NCBI GenBank assembly: GCA_949285735.1
Contig: CASEAQ010000002.1
Span: forward strand, 1 to 64,000
Origin: an uncultured Bacteroidales bacterium
GTDB taxonomy: Bacteria > Bacteroidota > Bacteroidia > Bacteroidales > Muribaculaceae
Direction of reading: 5' to 3'
DNA length: 64,000 nucleotides
Numbering within the stretch: the first letter of the stretch is position 1; each line of letters starts with the position of its first letter. The position numbers and the translations under genes were made by a program. The notes beneath the pieces were generated by a model. That model saw only the letters and a list, made by a program, of their open reading frames with translations. It was not told the origin of the DNA and ran no database searches. Of the stretch, positions 34,929-43,243 are shown one piece after another.

Positions 34929-35696
34929 TTATTGTAGTTTTAGAAAATTTTGAAAATGAATATCCAAGAAATCTTTGCGTGGGAAAAATTTGCCGGGTAG
35001 CATTATTTGTTGCCCGTTCAGGTGCATTAAATAATTTTTGAAAACAGTTTCCTTTGCATCATTAAGCAGTTTGTCTGATATGATTATAGTTAAATCAGGG
35101 GTAATTGCAACCAGATGCTTGTCATATGCTTTATGAAAAAAAGGATTCATGCAAAGTCCGTTTTTGGGATTTGTTTTGTTGGCTTTGTCTTGCGACCAAT
35201 CGACGATATTACACGCTTCCAATAATTCCATATTACTTATTCCCGATATGCAGCAGCAAAAATTGTAGGCACTAATTACTGCCACTCTGAAGAAAGATTG
35301 GTTTACGCGCTGTTTCACAATGGTTTCCCGCTCTTCCCCTTGAGGCAAATCTTGTACGTTTATGTTCTCGACGAGATTTTCAATGTTTTGTTGCGTGAGT
35401 TGTGCAACCAAGCGTTCGCTTTCAAATGCAAGGCGTTCGGGGTCGTTGTAAAATTCGTTCCACACATTTTCCTCCAATTTAGCCCCGTGGGTTAGCCCTG
35501 AGATTCCTTTTGTTTGCAGGTCGGGGTCTAATCGTCCAATGTTGCCTATTTTCATATTTAGCGCACTTGGAGTGCGTCCAAGTAGTCGGGCGTATTTTAT
35601 TATCGTAGGGTGAGCTTTATTGCAGTCCTTAAAAGGAATTTTGCAATAAAGGTTAAAAGCGATAATGGTTTCTTCTTTGCTCCAAGGTCTATTCAT
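34929..35696 (-). CDS. HNH-type nuclease-like protein with altered first His
   Basis: A 255-residue protein from ATG 35696 (upstream in-frame ATG at 35975 ignored: the extension is low complexity and a promoter lies inside it). The N-terminal half is helical (WSKEETIIAFNLYCKIPF, ARLLGRTPSALNMKIGNI). The C-terminal HNH region reads CCCISGISNMELLEACNIVDWSQDK, then NPKNGLCMNPFFHKAYDKHL. In relatives the segment before W is usually A/SHI; here it is ACNI, so the first HNH His is Asn, while Asn and the last His remain. It could be an inactive nuclease or use another ligand. It precedes the esterase gene by 20 nt. Confidence 0.75.
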   Translation of the reverse strand: MNRPWSKEETIIAFNLYCKIPFKDCNKAHPTIIKYARLLGRTPSALNMKIGNIGRLDPDLQTKGISGLTHGAKLEENVWNEFYNDPERLAFESERLVAQLTQQNIENLVENINVQDLPQGEERETIVKQRVNQSFFRVAVISAYNFCCCISGISNMELLEACNIVDWSQDKANKTNPKNGLCMNPFFHKAYDKHLVAITPDLTIIISDKLLNDAKETVFKNYLMHLNGQQIMLPGKFFPRKDFLDIHFQNFLKLQ

Positions 35697-35743
35697 GATT
35701 TTATTTCTTGAACTCGGTATGGTGAAAAGAATTTTGTCGAAAG

Positions 35744-35751
35744 CAAAATTA
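35744..35751 (-). promoter_or_regulatory. Promoter -7 box for the HNH gene
   Basis: TAATTTTG on the minus strand, 47 nt before the start at 35696; it supports the internal start. Confidence 0.5.
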
Positions 35752-35841
35752 CTGAAAAATAATTGTTTTTGGAGGAGGGTGGGGTAAAGATTGTTATTGT
35801 GGGGTGAGAAAAGTTTTTGTGGGCTGTGGGGGAGGAATGGA

Positions 35842-35878
35842 AAAGTCCGCCCTGGGATTTTTCCATGGGGCGGACTTT
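35842..35878 (-). terminator. Rho-independent terminator after the TlpA-like gene
   Basis: AAAGTCCGCCC (35842-35852) pairs with GGGCGGACTTT (35868-35878); on the minus strand the stem ends in TTTT. It lies 24 nt after the lipoprotein stop. Confidence 0.8.
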
Positions 35879-35901
35879 GTTGCTTGGCAGCTGGGAAGTT
35901 G

Positions 35902-37035
35902 CTACTTGAACAACTTGTCGATGTATTCATAGAAAGCCGGGTCTTCCCCAAGCACCACTTTCGTGATTTTGCCATCTGGGTCGATGACGATTTTTGTGGG
36001 GTAACCCTCGATGGCGTATAGTAGGCTCACGTTGGTGTCGCCGGCGTTGCGCACGTGCAGCCACGGCAATTCATGCTTTTTCACTGCCTCTTTCCATTTT
36101 TCTTCGGTGTCGCGGCAGTCTATTCCGAGTATCTCCATGCGGTTGCCATACTTGGCATAATATTTCTTCATCTCGGGCATTCCCTTGATGCACCAGCCGC
36201 ACCAGCTACCCCAGAAGTCGAGCACGACATACTTGCCGCGGAGCGACGACAAGGTGAGGTCGTTGCCTTCAATGTCTTTCAGCGTGAAGTCGGGTGCTGT
36301 TGCGCCTTCAACGATATTCTTTTTGGCTTCGATGCGAGCCTCTTCTCTCTTCAGGGCGTTGTCCATCATTTGGTAGAGCGGTGCAAGTTTGCCAGTCTTT
36401 ACCTTGTCGGACAACAAGGGGAATACTTCCTTGACCTTCCTGTAGCCGATACGCGATGCAATGTATAGCGCGACATCGCTGTCGGGGTGCTGGCGTATGT
36501 ATTCGAGTTGCGTGTCGAGCATCTTTTGCATCAACTCCTCGGCTGGTGCATAAAATGCCTCGATTGAGTCGGCGGCTACTCCCTCCCGTTCCATCTTCTG
36601 GGCTTGTGCCGACAGGCTTTGCAGGCTGTCTTCATAGGTTTGCCACCCCCGTATGGCTTCGTTGTAGGCGGCATAGAAGTCGCTTCCCTCAACGGTGTAT
36701 TTGTCGATGTCGCCCGACACCGTGAGTGATTCGTTGGGGTATATCACGAAGTTGATGTTGTCAATCCTTGCCATTTGCCCTATGACTGGTTTGGGGAAAA
36801 TACGCACTTCGGCAGGAATGGTGTCGAGGTCCAATTCGAGCGTGAAAGCCCCGTTTTGCATCACCACGGTGTCGCGCTTGGGTGCGCCTTCCCTGTTGAC
36901 GGGCATCGATTGAACAATCAATGTGTCGCTTCCCATATCTGACAAGTTGCCACTGATGGTGGTCTTTGTCGTTGCAGGCTGGCAAGCGCACAACAGTGCC
37001 ATGCTTGCCGCCACAGATAAAATTTCGATTTTCAT
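35902..37035 (-). CDS. TlpA-like thioredoxin-fold lipoprotein (DUF4369 + Trx)
   Basis: A 377-residue lipoprotein; SPII signal ends ALLCAC (Cys near 18). Residues about 25-125 resemble DUF4369 (TTISGNLSDMGSDTLIVQ), followed by a helical linker. The C-terminal thioredoxin domain begins GATAPDFTLKDIEGNDLTLSSLRGKYVVLDFWGSWCGWC with the redox motif WCGWC and ends with cis-Pro segment AIEGYPTKIVIDPDGKI. Such proteins act as disulfide reductases in the periplasm, for example keeping apocytochrome or other Cys proteins reduced. Client unknown. It lies in a minus-strand run 17 nt after the DEAD-box gene. Confidence 0.9.
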   Translation of the reverse strand: MKIEILSVAASMALLCACQPATTKTTISGNLSDMGSDTLIVQSMPVNREGAPKRDTVVMQNGAFTLELDLDTIPAEVRIFPKPVIGQMARIDNINFVIYPNESLTVSGDIDKYTVEGSDFYAAYNEAIRGWQTYEDSLQSLSAQAQKMEREGVAADSIEAFYAPAEELMQKMLDTQLEYIRQHPDSDVALYIASRIGYRKVKEVFPLLSDKVKTGKLAPLYQMMDNALKREEARIEAKKNIVEGATAPDFTLKDIEGNDLTLSSLRGKYVVLDFWGSWCGWCIKGMPEMKKYYAKYGNRMEILGIDCRDTEEKWKEAVKKHELPWLHVRNAGDTNVSLLYAIEGYPTKIVIDPDGKITKVVLGEDPAFYEYIDKLFK

Positions 37036-37052
37036 ATTGTGTTTATTGGGTT

Positions 37053-38378
37053 TTATTTTATCAAAGTGATTTTCAGTCGTTTGTTCTTTATTTTCAGCGT
37101 GGCGATTTGTTGCAGCACGGCGTTTGCCTTGCTGGCAGCTATTGCCACTATGGCATAGTGGTCGTGCAGGTCGATGACTCCTATCTCTGATGCCGACAGG
37201 TTGCTGTTCTTGAGCAGGAAGCCCACTATGTCGCCGCGCGATATTTTTTCTTTCTTGCCTGCGTTGAAGTAGAGCGATGCCATGTCGGGAGCCGTTGTGG
37301 CGGTTGTCGCCGAGTCATCGAGCTGCCGTTCCTCGTCGATGCGAATATAGTCGGGCAGTTTTTCCTCGGGTCCTGTGATTACATATACATTGCCGGTGGC
37401 ATCGACGCGAGCCGTGCGGCCGTTGCGGTGGGTATAAACCTCGGCACTCGTGGGCAAATGGTAGTGGACAATGTTCTGCACATCGTCGATGTCGAGCCCG
37501 CGGGCGGCAAGGTCGGTAGTGACAAGTATGCGGCAAGAGCCGTTGTTGAACAGGGCGACGGCTTTCTCGCGGTCGATTTGTTCAAGTCCGCCGTGGTACA
37601 TTCCCACTGGCACGTTGTGGCTGAGGAGGAAGTCGCAGATGCGTTCGACCGATTCACGGTAGTTGGCAAAAACAATTGTGCGCTCGCCGGCGATGTTGTT
37701 AAGCAGCTGCAACAGCGTTTCCAACTTGTCCTTGCTTGGCGATGCCACTTGCCACACCTTCAGCCGCAAGTCGAGTAGCTGCTTCTGGTCGAGGAAATTC
37801 AGTTCCACCGGGCGGTTGAGCCGCAAGAAGTCGGGCATTTCGGCAATCATTGTTGCCGAGGTGAGTATGCGCCTTGCCAGCCGAGGCATCCGCTTCACGA
37901 TTTTGCTCATTTCGTCGTGGAAGCCGAGTTCGAGCGACTTGTCAAACTCGTCGAGCACGAGCAGCCTCACTGTTGCCACGTCAACGTTGCCGCGGTTGAT
38001 GTGGTCGAGCAACCGCCCGGGAGTGCTTATGATGATTGCCGGCGTGGCTGATAGCGAATTTTTCTCGTCAGCCATGTTGTGCCCGCCGTAGCAGCAAGTA
38101 ATCTTCAGCCCGGTGGCTATGGCTCGTGCCACGCCGTCGATTTGCTGCACAAGTTCGCGCGACGGGGCGATTATGGCACATTGCACCGTGCCATTGTCGC
38201 CCTTCAGTGCTTTCAGCACGGGCATCAAGTATGCCACTGTCTTGCCCGTGCCTGTCGGTGACAGCAACACGATGTCGCCCCCCTCCTGCGAACGGCGGTT
38301 GACGGTTTCCTGCATCTCGTTGAGCTGCTCGATGCCTATGCGGTCGCGCAGCCGTTGCAATATTTCGCTTTCCTTCAT
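37053..38378 (-). CDS. DbpA-like DEAD-box RNA helicase
   Basis: A 441-residue helicase. Motifs: Q-motif region IEQLNEMQ, motif I LLSPTGTGKTVAYL, Ia PSRELVQQI, Ib ISTPGRLLDHI, motif II LVLDEFDKSLELGF (DEFD rather than DEAD), motif III ILTSATM, motif V ILVTTDLAARGLDI, motif VI YTHRNGRTAR. Residues about 370-441 fit the DbpA RNA-binding domain (KISRGDIVGFLLKNSNLSASEIGVIDLHDHYAIV), pointing to 23S rRNA assembly. An upstream in-frame start at 38696 would overlap the small membrane-protein gene in another frame; 38378 starts at homology. Confidence 0.9.
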   Translation of the reverse strand: MKESEILQRLRDRIGIEQLNEMQETVNRRSQEGGDIVLLSPTGTGKTVAYLMPVLKALKGDNGTVQCAIIAPSRELVQQIDGVARAIATGLKITCCYGGHNMADEKNSLSATPAIIISTPGRLLDHINRGNVDVATVRLLVLDEFDKSLELGFHDEMSKIVKRMPRLARRILTSATMIAEMPDFLRLNRPVELNFLDQKQLLDLRLKVWQVASPSKDKLETLLQLLNNIAGERTIVFANYRESVERICDFLLSHNVPVGMYHGGLEQIDREKAVALFNNGSCRILVTTDLAARGLDIDDVQNIVHYHLPTSAEVYTHRNGRTARVDATGNVYVITGPEEKLPDYIRIDEERQLDDSATTATTAPDMASLYFNAGKKEKISRGDIVGFLLKNSNLSASEIGVIDLHDHYAIVAIAASKANAVLQQIATLKIKNKRLKITLIK

Positions 38379-38404
38379 TGTCTCTCGGATAATGGATTTG
38401 TTGT

Positions 38405-38686
38405 TTACAATAACCACATTGCCGCAAACGACAGCCACAGCATTGCAATGAGTATCACGGCAATGTAGGGGCGGTCGGCGATGGTGCGGTAGGACAGGTA
38501 TATCGACAGCACGGCATACACCGGGAAGGTGAGCAATAGCAAGTTTGCCAGGTTGTCCGGCTCGTTGTGTGCGTCGGACGAGGCTATCATCCAAGGCCAC
38601 GCCAGTACCGGTATCAACGAAACGGCACATGTGATACCAAACCACAAGGGTATGCGTGGTCGGCGTTGTTTGTTGTTTTCTTCCAT
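38405..38686 (-). CDS. Small three-helix membrane protein
   Basis: A 93-residue protein with three hydrophobic stretches: PLWFGITCAVSLIPVLAWPWMI, LANLLLLTFPVYAVLSIYL and YIAVILIAMLWLSFAAMWLL, preceded by a basic cytoplasmic N terminus (ENNKQRRPR). No family recognised. It has a good promoter only 8 nt upstream of its ATG and is followed by the DbpA-like gene after 26 nt, probably the same transcript. Confidence 0.7.
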   Translation of the reverse strand: MEENNKQRRPRIPLWFGITCAVSLIPVLAWPWMIASSDAHNEPDNLANLLLLTFPVYAVLSIYLSYRTIADRPYIAVILIAMLWLSFAAMWLL

Positions 38687-38693
38687 AATATGC

Positions 38694-38701
38694 CAAAGTT
38701 A
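38694..38701 (-). promoter_or_regulatory. Promoter -7 box, membrane protein-helicase transcript
   Basis: TAACTTTG on the minus strand, 7 nt before the ATG at 38686, so the mRNA would be almost leaderless. Confidence 0.6.
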
Positions 38702-38756
38702 ATACATTATTCTCAATTGTAAAAAAACGAAGCGTTATTGTGTAGTTCTATAAAAC

Positions 38757-38788
38757 AAACCCAGGAACGCGGTGCGCCCCTGGGTTTT
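38757..38788 (-). terminator. Rho-independent terminator after the acyl-CoA synthetase
   Basis: AAACCCAGG (38757-38765) pairs with CCTGGGTTT (38779-38787); on the minus strand TTTGTTTT follows. Confidence 0.75.
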
Positions 38789-38814
38789 CATTGTCTGGCA
38801 CGTATGAGATGGGA

Positions 38815-40473
38815 TTAGTGCTGCTGTTTGTTGCGGATTTCCACGCGGCGGATTTTCCCGCTGATGGTCTTTGGCAACTCATCGACAAATTCCACTACGC
38901 GTGGATATTTGTAGGGAGCTGTGGTGTGCTTCACGTGGTCTTGTATTTCCTTGATTAGTTCGGGGCTTTCCTTGCCCTTGTATTCTTTCGACAGCACGAT
39001 GGTGGCTTTCACCACTTGCCCCCTTATCTCGTCGGGAACGCCAGTTATGGCACATTCCACTACGGCAGGGTGGGTCATCAGTGCCGATTCCACCTCAAAG
39101 GGACCTATGCGGTAGCCGCTCGACTTTATCACGTCGTCTTTGCGACCTATGAACCAGTAGTAGCCATCTTCGTCGCGCCAAGCCACGTCGCCAGTGTGAT
39201 AAATGTCGTTGTTGTATTGCTGGCTGGTCAGTTCTGGGTCGCGGTAATATTCCTTGAACAATCCCACCGGGCGTTTTCCCCCGTGGGTCTTTACTACGAT
39301 TTCGCCCTCTTCGCCGTCTTCAGCCCAACGCCCGTCGGAGGTGAGCAGCGCGATGTCATACACGGGCCCCTTCTTGCCCATCGACCCTGGACGCGGCTCG
39401 ACAAATGGGTATGTGCCCAGTGTCACGGTGGTCTCGGTTTGCCCGTAGGCTTCCATCAGCTTGATGCCCGTGAGCTTGAGCCACTCGTCATACACGCTCG
39501 GGTTCAACGCCTCGCCTGCGATGGTGCAGTATTTGAGCGTCGAGAGGTCGAATTGCGTCAGGTCTTCGCGAATGAGGAAGCGGAACACCGTCGGCGGCGC
39601 GCAAAACGATGTGATGCCATAGTTGTGAATCATGTGCAGCACGTCAACGGGCTTGAACTTCTCGAAATCATAGACAAACACGTTGGCACCGACGAGCCAC
39701 TGCCCGTAGTATTTGCCCCACACGGCTTTTCCCCAACCCGTGTCGGCGAGGGTGAAGTGCAGGCTGTTCTCGTCGAGGTTGTGCCAGTATTTGGCTGTGA
39801 TGATGTGCCCGAGCGGATATGTGAAGTCGTGTGCCACCATCTTCGGCTCGCCGGTGGTGCCCGATGTGAAGTACATGAGCGAGATGTCGTCGTTGCTGTT
39901 CACGTGCTCGGGTTTCACAAACTCGGGGGCTTCGTCGCAGCCGCGGTTGAAGTCTTCCCACCCGTCGGGAATCTCGGGTCCTATCGAAATCACCTTCTTC
40001 ACCGATGGCGACTTCGGCAAGGCACGGTTGATGTGCTCTACCACAATGTCGTCGCCGACAGCCACGATGGCTTTGATGTCGGCAGCGTTTGCGCGATAGA
40101 CGATGTCTTTCTCGGTGAGCAAGTGGGTGGCTGGTATCACTGTCGCGCCTATCTTGTGCAGGGCGGTGATTGCCGTCCAGAACTGGTAGCGGCGTTTCAT
40201 GATGAGCATCACCATGTCGCCATGGCCGATGCCGAGCTGCATGAAGTAGGAGGCAGCCTTGTCGCTCTCGCGCTTGATGTCGGCAAATGTGAACTGGCGT
40301 GCCTCGCCAGCCTCGTTCACCCACAGCAAGGCTTTCTTGTCGGGGGCGATGCGTGCCCACTCGTCAACCACGTCGTAGGCGAAGTTGAAGTTGTCGGGCA
40401 CGTTGATGTGGAAATTCTGCATGAAGTCCTCGTAGGAGGAGAAATTTATCTTGTCGAGAAATTTTTCTAACAT
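38815..40473 (-). CDS. AMP-forming acyl-CoA synthetase
   Basis: A 552-residue adenylate-forming enzyme that activates a carboxylic acid as acyl-AMP and transfers it to CoA. Motifs: phosphate loop MYFTSGTTGEPKMVAHD, YGQTETTVTLG, YHTGDVAWRDEDGYYWFIGRKDDVIKSSGYRIGPFEVES, and the catalytic Lys in LPKTISGKIRR. Overall pattern fits the medium-chain acyl-CoA synthetase (MACS) group. It follows an XRE-cupin regulator by 49 nt on the same strand, a pairing widespread in gut Bacteroidota and Firmicutes. The exact substrate acid is unknown. Confidence 0.92.
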   Translation of the reverse strand: MLEKFLDKINFSSYEDFMQNFHINVPDNFNFAYDVVDEWARIAPDKKALLWVNEAGEARQFTFADIKRESDKAASYFMQLGIGHGDMVMLIMKRRYQFWTAITALHKIGATVIPATHLLTEKDIVYRANAADIKAIVAVGDDIVVEHINRALPKSPSVKKVISIGPEIPDGWEDFNRGCDEAPEFVKPEHVNSNDDISLMYFTSGTTGEPKMVAHDFTYPLGHIITAKYWHNLDENSLHFTLADTGWGKAVWGKYYGQWLVGANVFVYDFEKFKPVDVLHMIHNYGITSFCAPPTVFRFLIREDLTQFDLSTLKYCTIAGEALNPSVYDEWLKLTGIKLMEAYGQTETTVTLGTYPFVEPRPGSMGKKGPVYDIALLTSDGRWAEDGEEGEIVVKTHGGKRPVGLFKEYYRDPELTSQQYNNDIYHTGDVAWRDEDGYYWFIGRKDDVIKSSGYRIGPFEVESALMTHPAVVECAITGVPDEIRGQVVKATIVLSKEYKGKESPELIKEIQDHVKHTTAPYKYPRVVEFVDELPKTISGKIRRVEIRNKQQH

Positions 40474-40522
40474 TGTGTAATGCGTTGTATTATGTTTTTG
40501 AGAGTGTAGTGAATGCGATAGG

Positions 40523-41080
40523 TTATGAAATAATAGCGAGGAAGCGCACCGGCTTGCCGTCGAGGGCGCGCATACGGTGGGGCAGGGCAGAATTGAATAT
40601 TATGCTGTCGCCTGTTTCAAGGGTGAATGTGTTGCCCGATATTTGCATCTCCATGCGCCCTTCCACCACATAGTTGAACTCCTGCCCGTCGTGGGTGTTG
40701 AAGTTGCCGCGCGGTGCGTCGCTCGGCTCGACAGTCACAAGGTAGGGGTTGATTACCTTGTTGGAAAATCCTGCTGCAAGGGCTTGGTAGCTGTAAGCCT
40801 TGGAGCGTTCGACGCTCACTCCGTTGCCGCAGCGAGTCACGAAGTAGCTGCTCATCTTGGGTTCTTCCCCAAACAGGATTGCCGGCAGCTCGACACCAAA
40901 CTTGTGGGCGAGCGTGCGCACGAAGCTCACGGGAATGTCGATTGTGCCCGATTCATAGGCTTTATAGACGTCGCAGTCGATGCCACACACGTTGGCAACC
41001 TCTTCGGGGCTCATTTCGAGGGCTTCGCGAAGACCTTTCAGCCGCTTGACGACCTCTTCGATATTTTCAATTTTTGTCAT
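40523..41080 (-). CDS. XRE-cupin transcriptional regulator
   Basis: A 185-residue regulator. Residues about 10-66 form an XRE helix-turn-helix (LKGLREALEMSPEEVANVCGIDCDVYKAYESGTIDIPVSFVRTLAHKFG). The C-terminal cupin (about 105-185) has GNFNTHDGQEFNYVVEGRMEMQISGNTFTLETGDSIIFNSALPHRMRALDG, with metal/ligand residues H, E and H. It probably senses a small metabolite related to the acyl-CoA synthetase encoded next. Two AACGTTTTAAG repeats upstream (41110-41120, 41197-41207) could be its operator. Confidence 0.9.
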   Translation of the reverse strand: MTKIENIEEVVKRLKGLREALEMSPEEVANVCGIDCDVYKAYESGTIDIPVSFVRTLAHKFGVELPAILFGEEPKMSSYFVTRCGNGVSVERSKAYSYQALAAGFSNKVINPYLVTVEPSDAPRGNFNTHDGQEFNYVVEGRMEMQISGNTFTLETGDSIIFNSALPHRMRALDGKPVRFLAIIS

Positions 41081-41109
41081 GTCGGTATATGTTATTTTGT
41101 TTTCTTGTT

Positions 41110-41207
41110 AACGTTTTAAGTGTTAAATAACAATTGAAACCATTGTTTTCTTAACCTCTTTGAAGCAAATATATGCAAAATGGAAATAGCCACAGAAACG
41201 TTTTAAG
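41110..41207. promoter_or_regulatory. Direct AACGTTTTAAG repeats flanking the XRE-cupin promoter
   Basis: AACGTTTTAAG occurs at 41110-41120 and 41197-41207, on either side of a minus-strand -7 box TATATTTG (41166-41173). The arrangement suits autoregulation of the XRE-cupin/acyl-CoA synthetase operon. Confidence 0.5.
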
Positions 41208-41462
41208 AAAAAAGAACAATATTTTACCATTTTACGGCACGAATCGCCGCCGATTGTGCAATTTTTTGCACATAACACGTTGATGTGTGCCGATTTATGC
41301 GGGGCAAGATTGCTGCTTTTTCGAGCGTTGAAATGTGGCGGTTTGTGTCTTTTGCGTTGCTTGGGCTTGGTGTTACACCCGTATTGGTGCCCGTGGGGAT
41401 AATTTTAGTGGCATTGTTTTGAAAATTGCGGTATAATGTTTTTTTATTTAGCTGGAAACTAT
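41208..41462. other. Intergenic stretch, no gene seen
   Basis: AT-rich divergent upstream region. It contains a small hairpin GTGCAA TTTT TTGCAC at 41256-41271. An antisense frame here is low complexity and not supported as a gene. Confidence 0.4.
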
Positions 41463-41470
41463 TACTTTTG
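41463..41470 (+). promoter_or_regulatory. Promoter -7 box for the TPR gene
   Basis: TACTTTTG, 52 nt before the ATG at 41523. Confidence 0.55.
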
Positions 41471-41522
41471 CAAATCCAAATTCGGAATAAAATCAATAAA
41501 AACATCATAGTTACATAACAAA

Positions 41523-42197
41523 ATGGCTAAGAAAGAAACTACGCGTACCTCTATTGACGAGCTTAACGAATCGCTGTCGTCGATAGAGCAGAAGGTCGAG
41601 AGCAACAAGAATTACATCTATTGGGTGTGCGGAATAATTGTGGTTATTGCCGCCGTCATAATGGGTTATATATATGGCATACGCAATCCGGGCATAGAGA
41701 GTGCCAAGAGCGAAATATCGCAAGCCGATATGCAACTCGCACAGGGCAACGACTCGATTGCTCTTGCGCAATACAAGGCAGTAGCCGAGAATTACAGCAA
41801 CTCGGCAGCCAACCGTGCCAACCTCAATGCTGCAATTTTGCTTTATGGCGAGGGCAAGTATGACGAGGCTATCGGTTATATCAACAACTTCGACCCCGAA
41901 GGTGTGATTGTTGGTCCGGCATCTCAATCGTTGCTCGGCGACTGCTACGTTAACACCGGTAAGCTCGATGAGGCTCTTGCAGCCTACGACAAGGCTATCG
42001 CCCTGTCGGATGACAACAGCTACTACACTCCGCTTTTCATGGTGAAGAAGGCTACAATCTATCGCGAGCAAAAGAATTATGCAGCCGAAGCCGATATATT
42101 CCAATCGATATTGGACAAATATCCCGACTTCTCGCGTAATTACAATTTCAACGTCGAGAAGTATCTCGATCGTGCCAAGGCAATGGCTGGCAAGTAA
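41523..42197 (+). CDS. Membrane-anchored TPR protein (YfgM-like)
   Basis: A 224-residue protein. A charged N terminus and short coiled stretch (IDELNESLSSIEQKVESNK) lead to one transmembrane helix (YIYWVCGIIVVIAAVIMGYIYG, about 31-52). The periplasmic part has TPR-like helix pairs (NDSIALAQYKAVAENYSNSAANRANLNAAILLYGEGKYDEAIGYI, LLGDCYVNTGKLDEALAAYDKAI, ATIYREQKNYAAEADIFQSILDKYP). It resembles YfgM-type ancillary proteins that help Sec or BAM folding steps. Partner unknown. A very stable hairpin follows the gene. Confidence 0.8.
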   Translation: MAKKETTRTSIDELNESLSSIEQKVESNKNYIYWVCGIIVVIAAVIMGYIYGIRNPGIESAKSEISQADMQLAQGNDSIALAQYKAVAENYSNSAANRANLNAAILLYGEGKYDEAIGYINNFDPEGVIVGPASQSLLGDCYVNTGKLDEALAAYDKAIALSDDNSYYTPLFMVKKATIYREQKNYAAEADIFQSILDKYPDFSRNYNFNVEKYLDRAKAMAGK

Positions 42198-42231
42198 TAC
42201 ACGAATTGCCCCGTCGTGGTGGGCTATAGAT

Positions 42232-42276
42232 ACACACAGGGAGCGCACATCATGGTGATGTGTGCTCCCTGTGTGT
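42232..42276 (+). terminator. Strong hairpin after the TPR gene
   Basis: ACACACAGGGAGC at the left arm (from 42232) pairs with GCTCCCTGTGTGT at the right (to 42276), continued by CACATCA/TGATGTG around a TGG loop. There is no clear T-run, so termination efficiency is uncertain. Confidence 0.65.
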
Positions 42277-42574
42277 AGAGAGGTGGGTATGGGCGGCTAA
42301 TACAACACATCTCAAAGAGCTCCGTTGGACCTCTTCGAGGTCCTGTTGAGTGGAGTGGTTCCATTCCGAGGGTTCCTTGCCTTAAAGGGCTGCGTCACCG
42401 CTCGGTTATAAGAAAATTGGACGGCTTTGCCGCCCCCAGTGCGCCGTATATACGCCATTATTACATTTGGATAAGCGAGCCACGGCGCGTATATATTGTG
42501 CTGGGTAAATAGGATTTGGCCGATGGGGCATTTTTGACAGACACCTACGGTATTGCTGGTGCAGACCGCCGGAT
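42277..42574. other. Structured intergenic region without a convincing gene
   Basis: About 300 nt with several palindromic parts: GGACCTC TTC GAGGTCC at 42327-42343, and two related blocks, GCGCCGTATATACGCC and GGCGCGTATATATTGTGC. Open frames here lack codon bias. It could encode a structured RNA or be a decayed repeat. Confidence 0.4.
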
Positions 42575-42622
42575 TGAAAAAAGAAATATAGGGAATGCGC
42601 GCTGATGGTGCATTCCCTATAT
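42575..42622 (-). terminator. Rho-independent terminator after the adenosyltransferase gene
   Basis: ATATAGGGAATGC (42586-42598) pairs with GCATTCCCTATAT (42610-42622); on the minus strand the stem is followed by TTTCTTTTTT. Confidence 0.85.
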
Positions 42623-42673
42623 ATTGGCGTGTGGCGGCGGCTTTGTTGCTGCCGCTTGGTTCGTTGCTGTGTG

Positions 42674-43243
42674 TTATGCTTCGGGATTCCAGAAGATTTC
42701 TTCAATCTGGTTGTGGATGTTGTTGTAACGGGCAAACACGAAGAAGAAGTCGCTCAAGCGGTTGAGGTATTTCAATACCACTGGGTCAACGTATGCCTCG
42801 TCGGCAAGCTCGAGTACGCGGCGTTCGCAGCGGCGAGTAACCACGCGGCACACTTGCGACGATGCCGACAACTGGCTGCCACCAGGCAAGATGAATCGGT
42901 TGATTGGAGGCAGTTCGCCGTCGAGTGTGTCGATTGCGTGTTCTACTTCGGTAACATCGTCGATCGTCAAGTTGGGGCACGGAGTGCGTTGCGAGCTGCT
43001 GTTGTCGCTGGCAAGGTATGCGCCGATGTTGAACAGCTTGTTCTGTATCTTGCGCAAGAAACCATACATTTCGGGATATTCAAGTTTGCAGTTGATTGCA
43101 AGTTTGCCAAGGAAGGCATTGAGTTCGTCCACAGTGCCATAAGCCTCTATGCGAATGTCGGTCTTTTTGACCCTCTTGCCACCGACGAGCGAAGTGGTTC
43201 CGTTATCGCCAGTTTCGGTGTAAATGTTACTTTTCATTGTCAT
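42674..43243 (-). CDS. PduO-type cob(I)alamin adenosyltransferase
   Basis: A 189-residue trimeric-type enzyme that makes adenosylcobalamin from cob(I)alamin and ATP. The ATP-binding N terminus IYTETGDNGTTSLVGGKRVKKTDIRIEAYGTVDELNAFLG and the helix with RFILPGGSQLSASSQVCRVVTRRCERRV (usual R-A-E/R-R-x-E-R) are intact; YLNRLSDFFFVFARYNN closes the fold. It overlaps the upstream LOG gene by 4 nt (ATGA), so they are translationally coupled. The start at 43237 is an alternative. Confidence 0.92.
   Translation of the reverse strand: MTMKSNIYTETGDNGTTSLVGGKRVKKTDIRIEAYGTVDELNAFLGKLAINCKLEYPEMYGFLRKIQNKLFNIGAYLASDNSSSQRTPCPNLTIDDVTEVEHAIDTLDGELPPINRFILPGGSQLSASSQVCRVVTRRCERRVLELADEAYVDPVVLKYLNRLSDFFFVFARYNNIHNQIEEIFWNPEA

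Noticed and set aside
41224-41508. A 94-codon minus-strand frame in the XRE-cupin/TPR intergenic region
   Set aside because: Lys/Asn/Thr-rich with no homology features, and it overlaps the promoter of the TPR gene.
42406-42735. A 109-codon minus-strand frame covering the palindrome-rich intergenic region
   Set aside because: It runs through the 3' end of the adenosyltransferase gene and its terminator, and shows no protein-like features.
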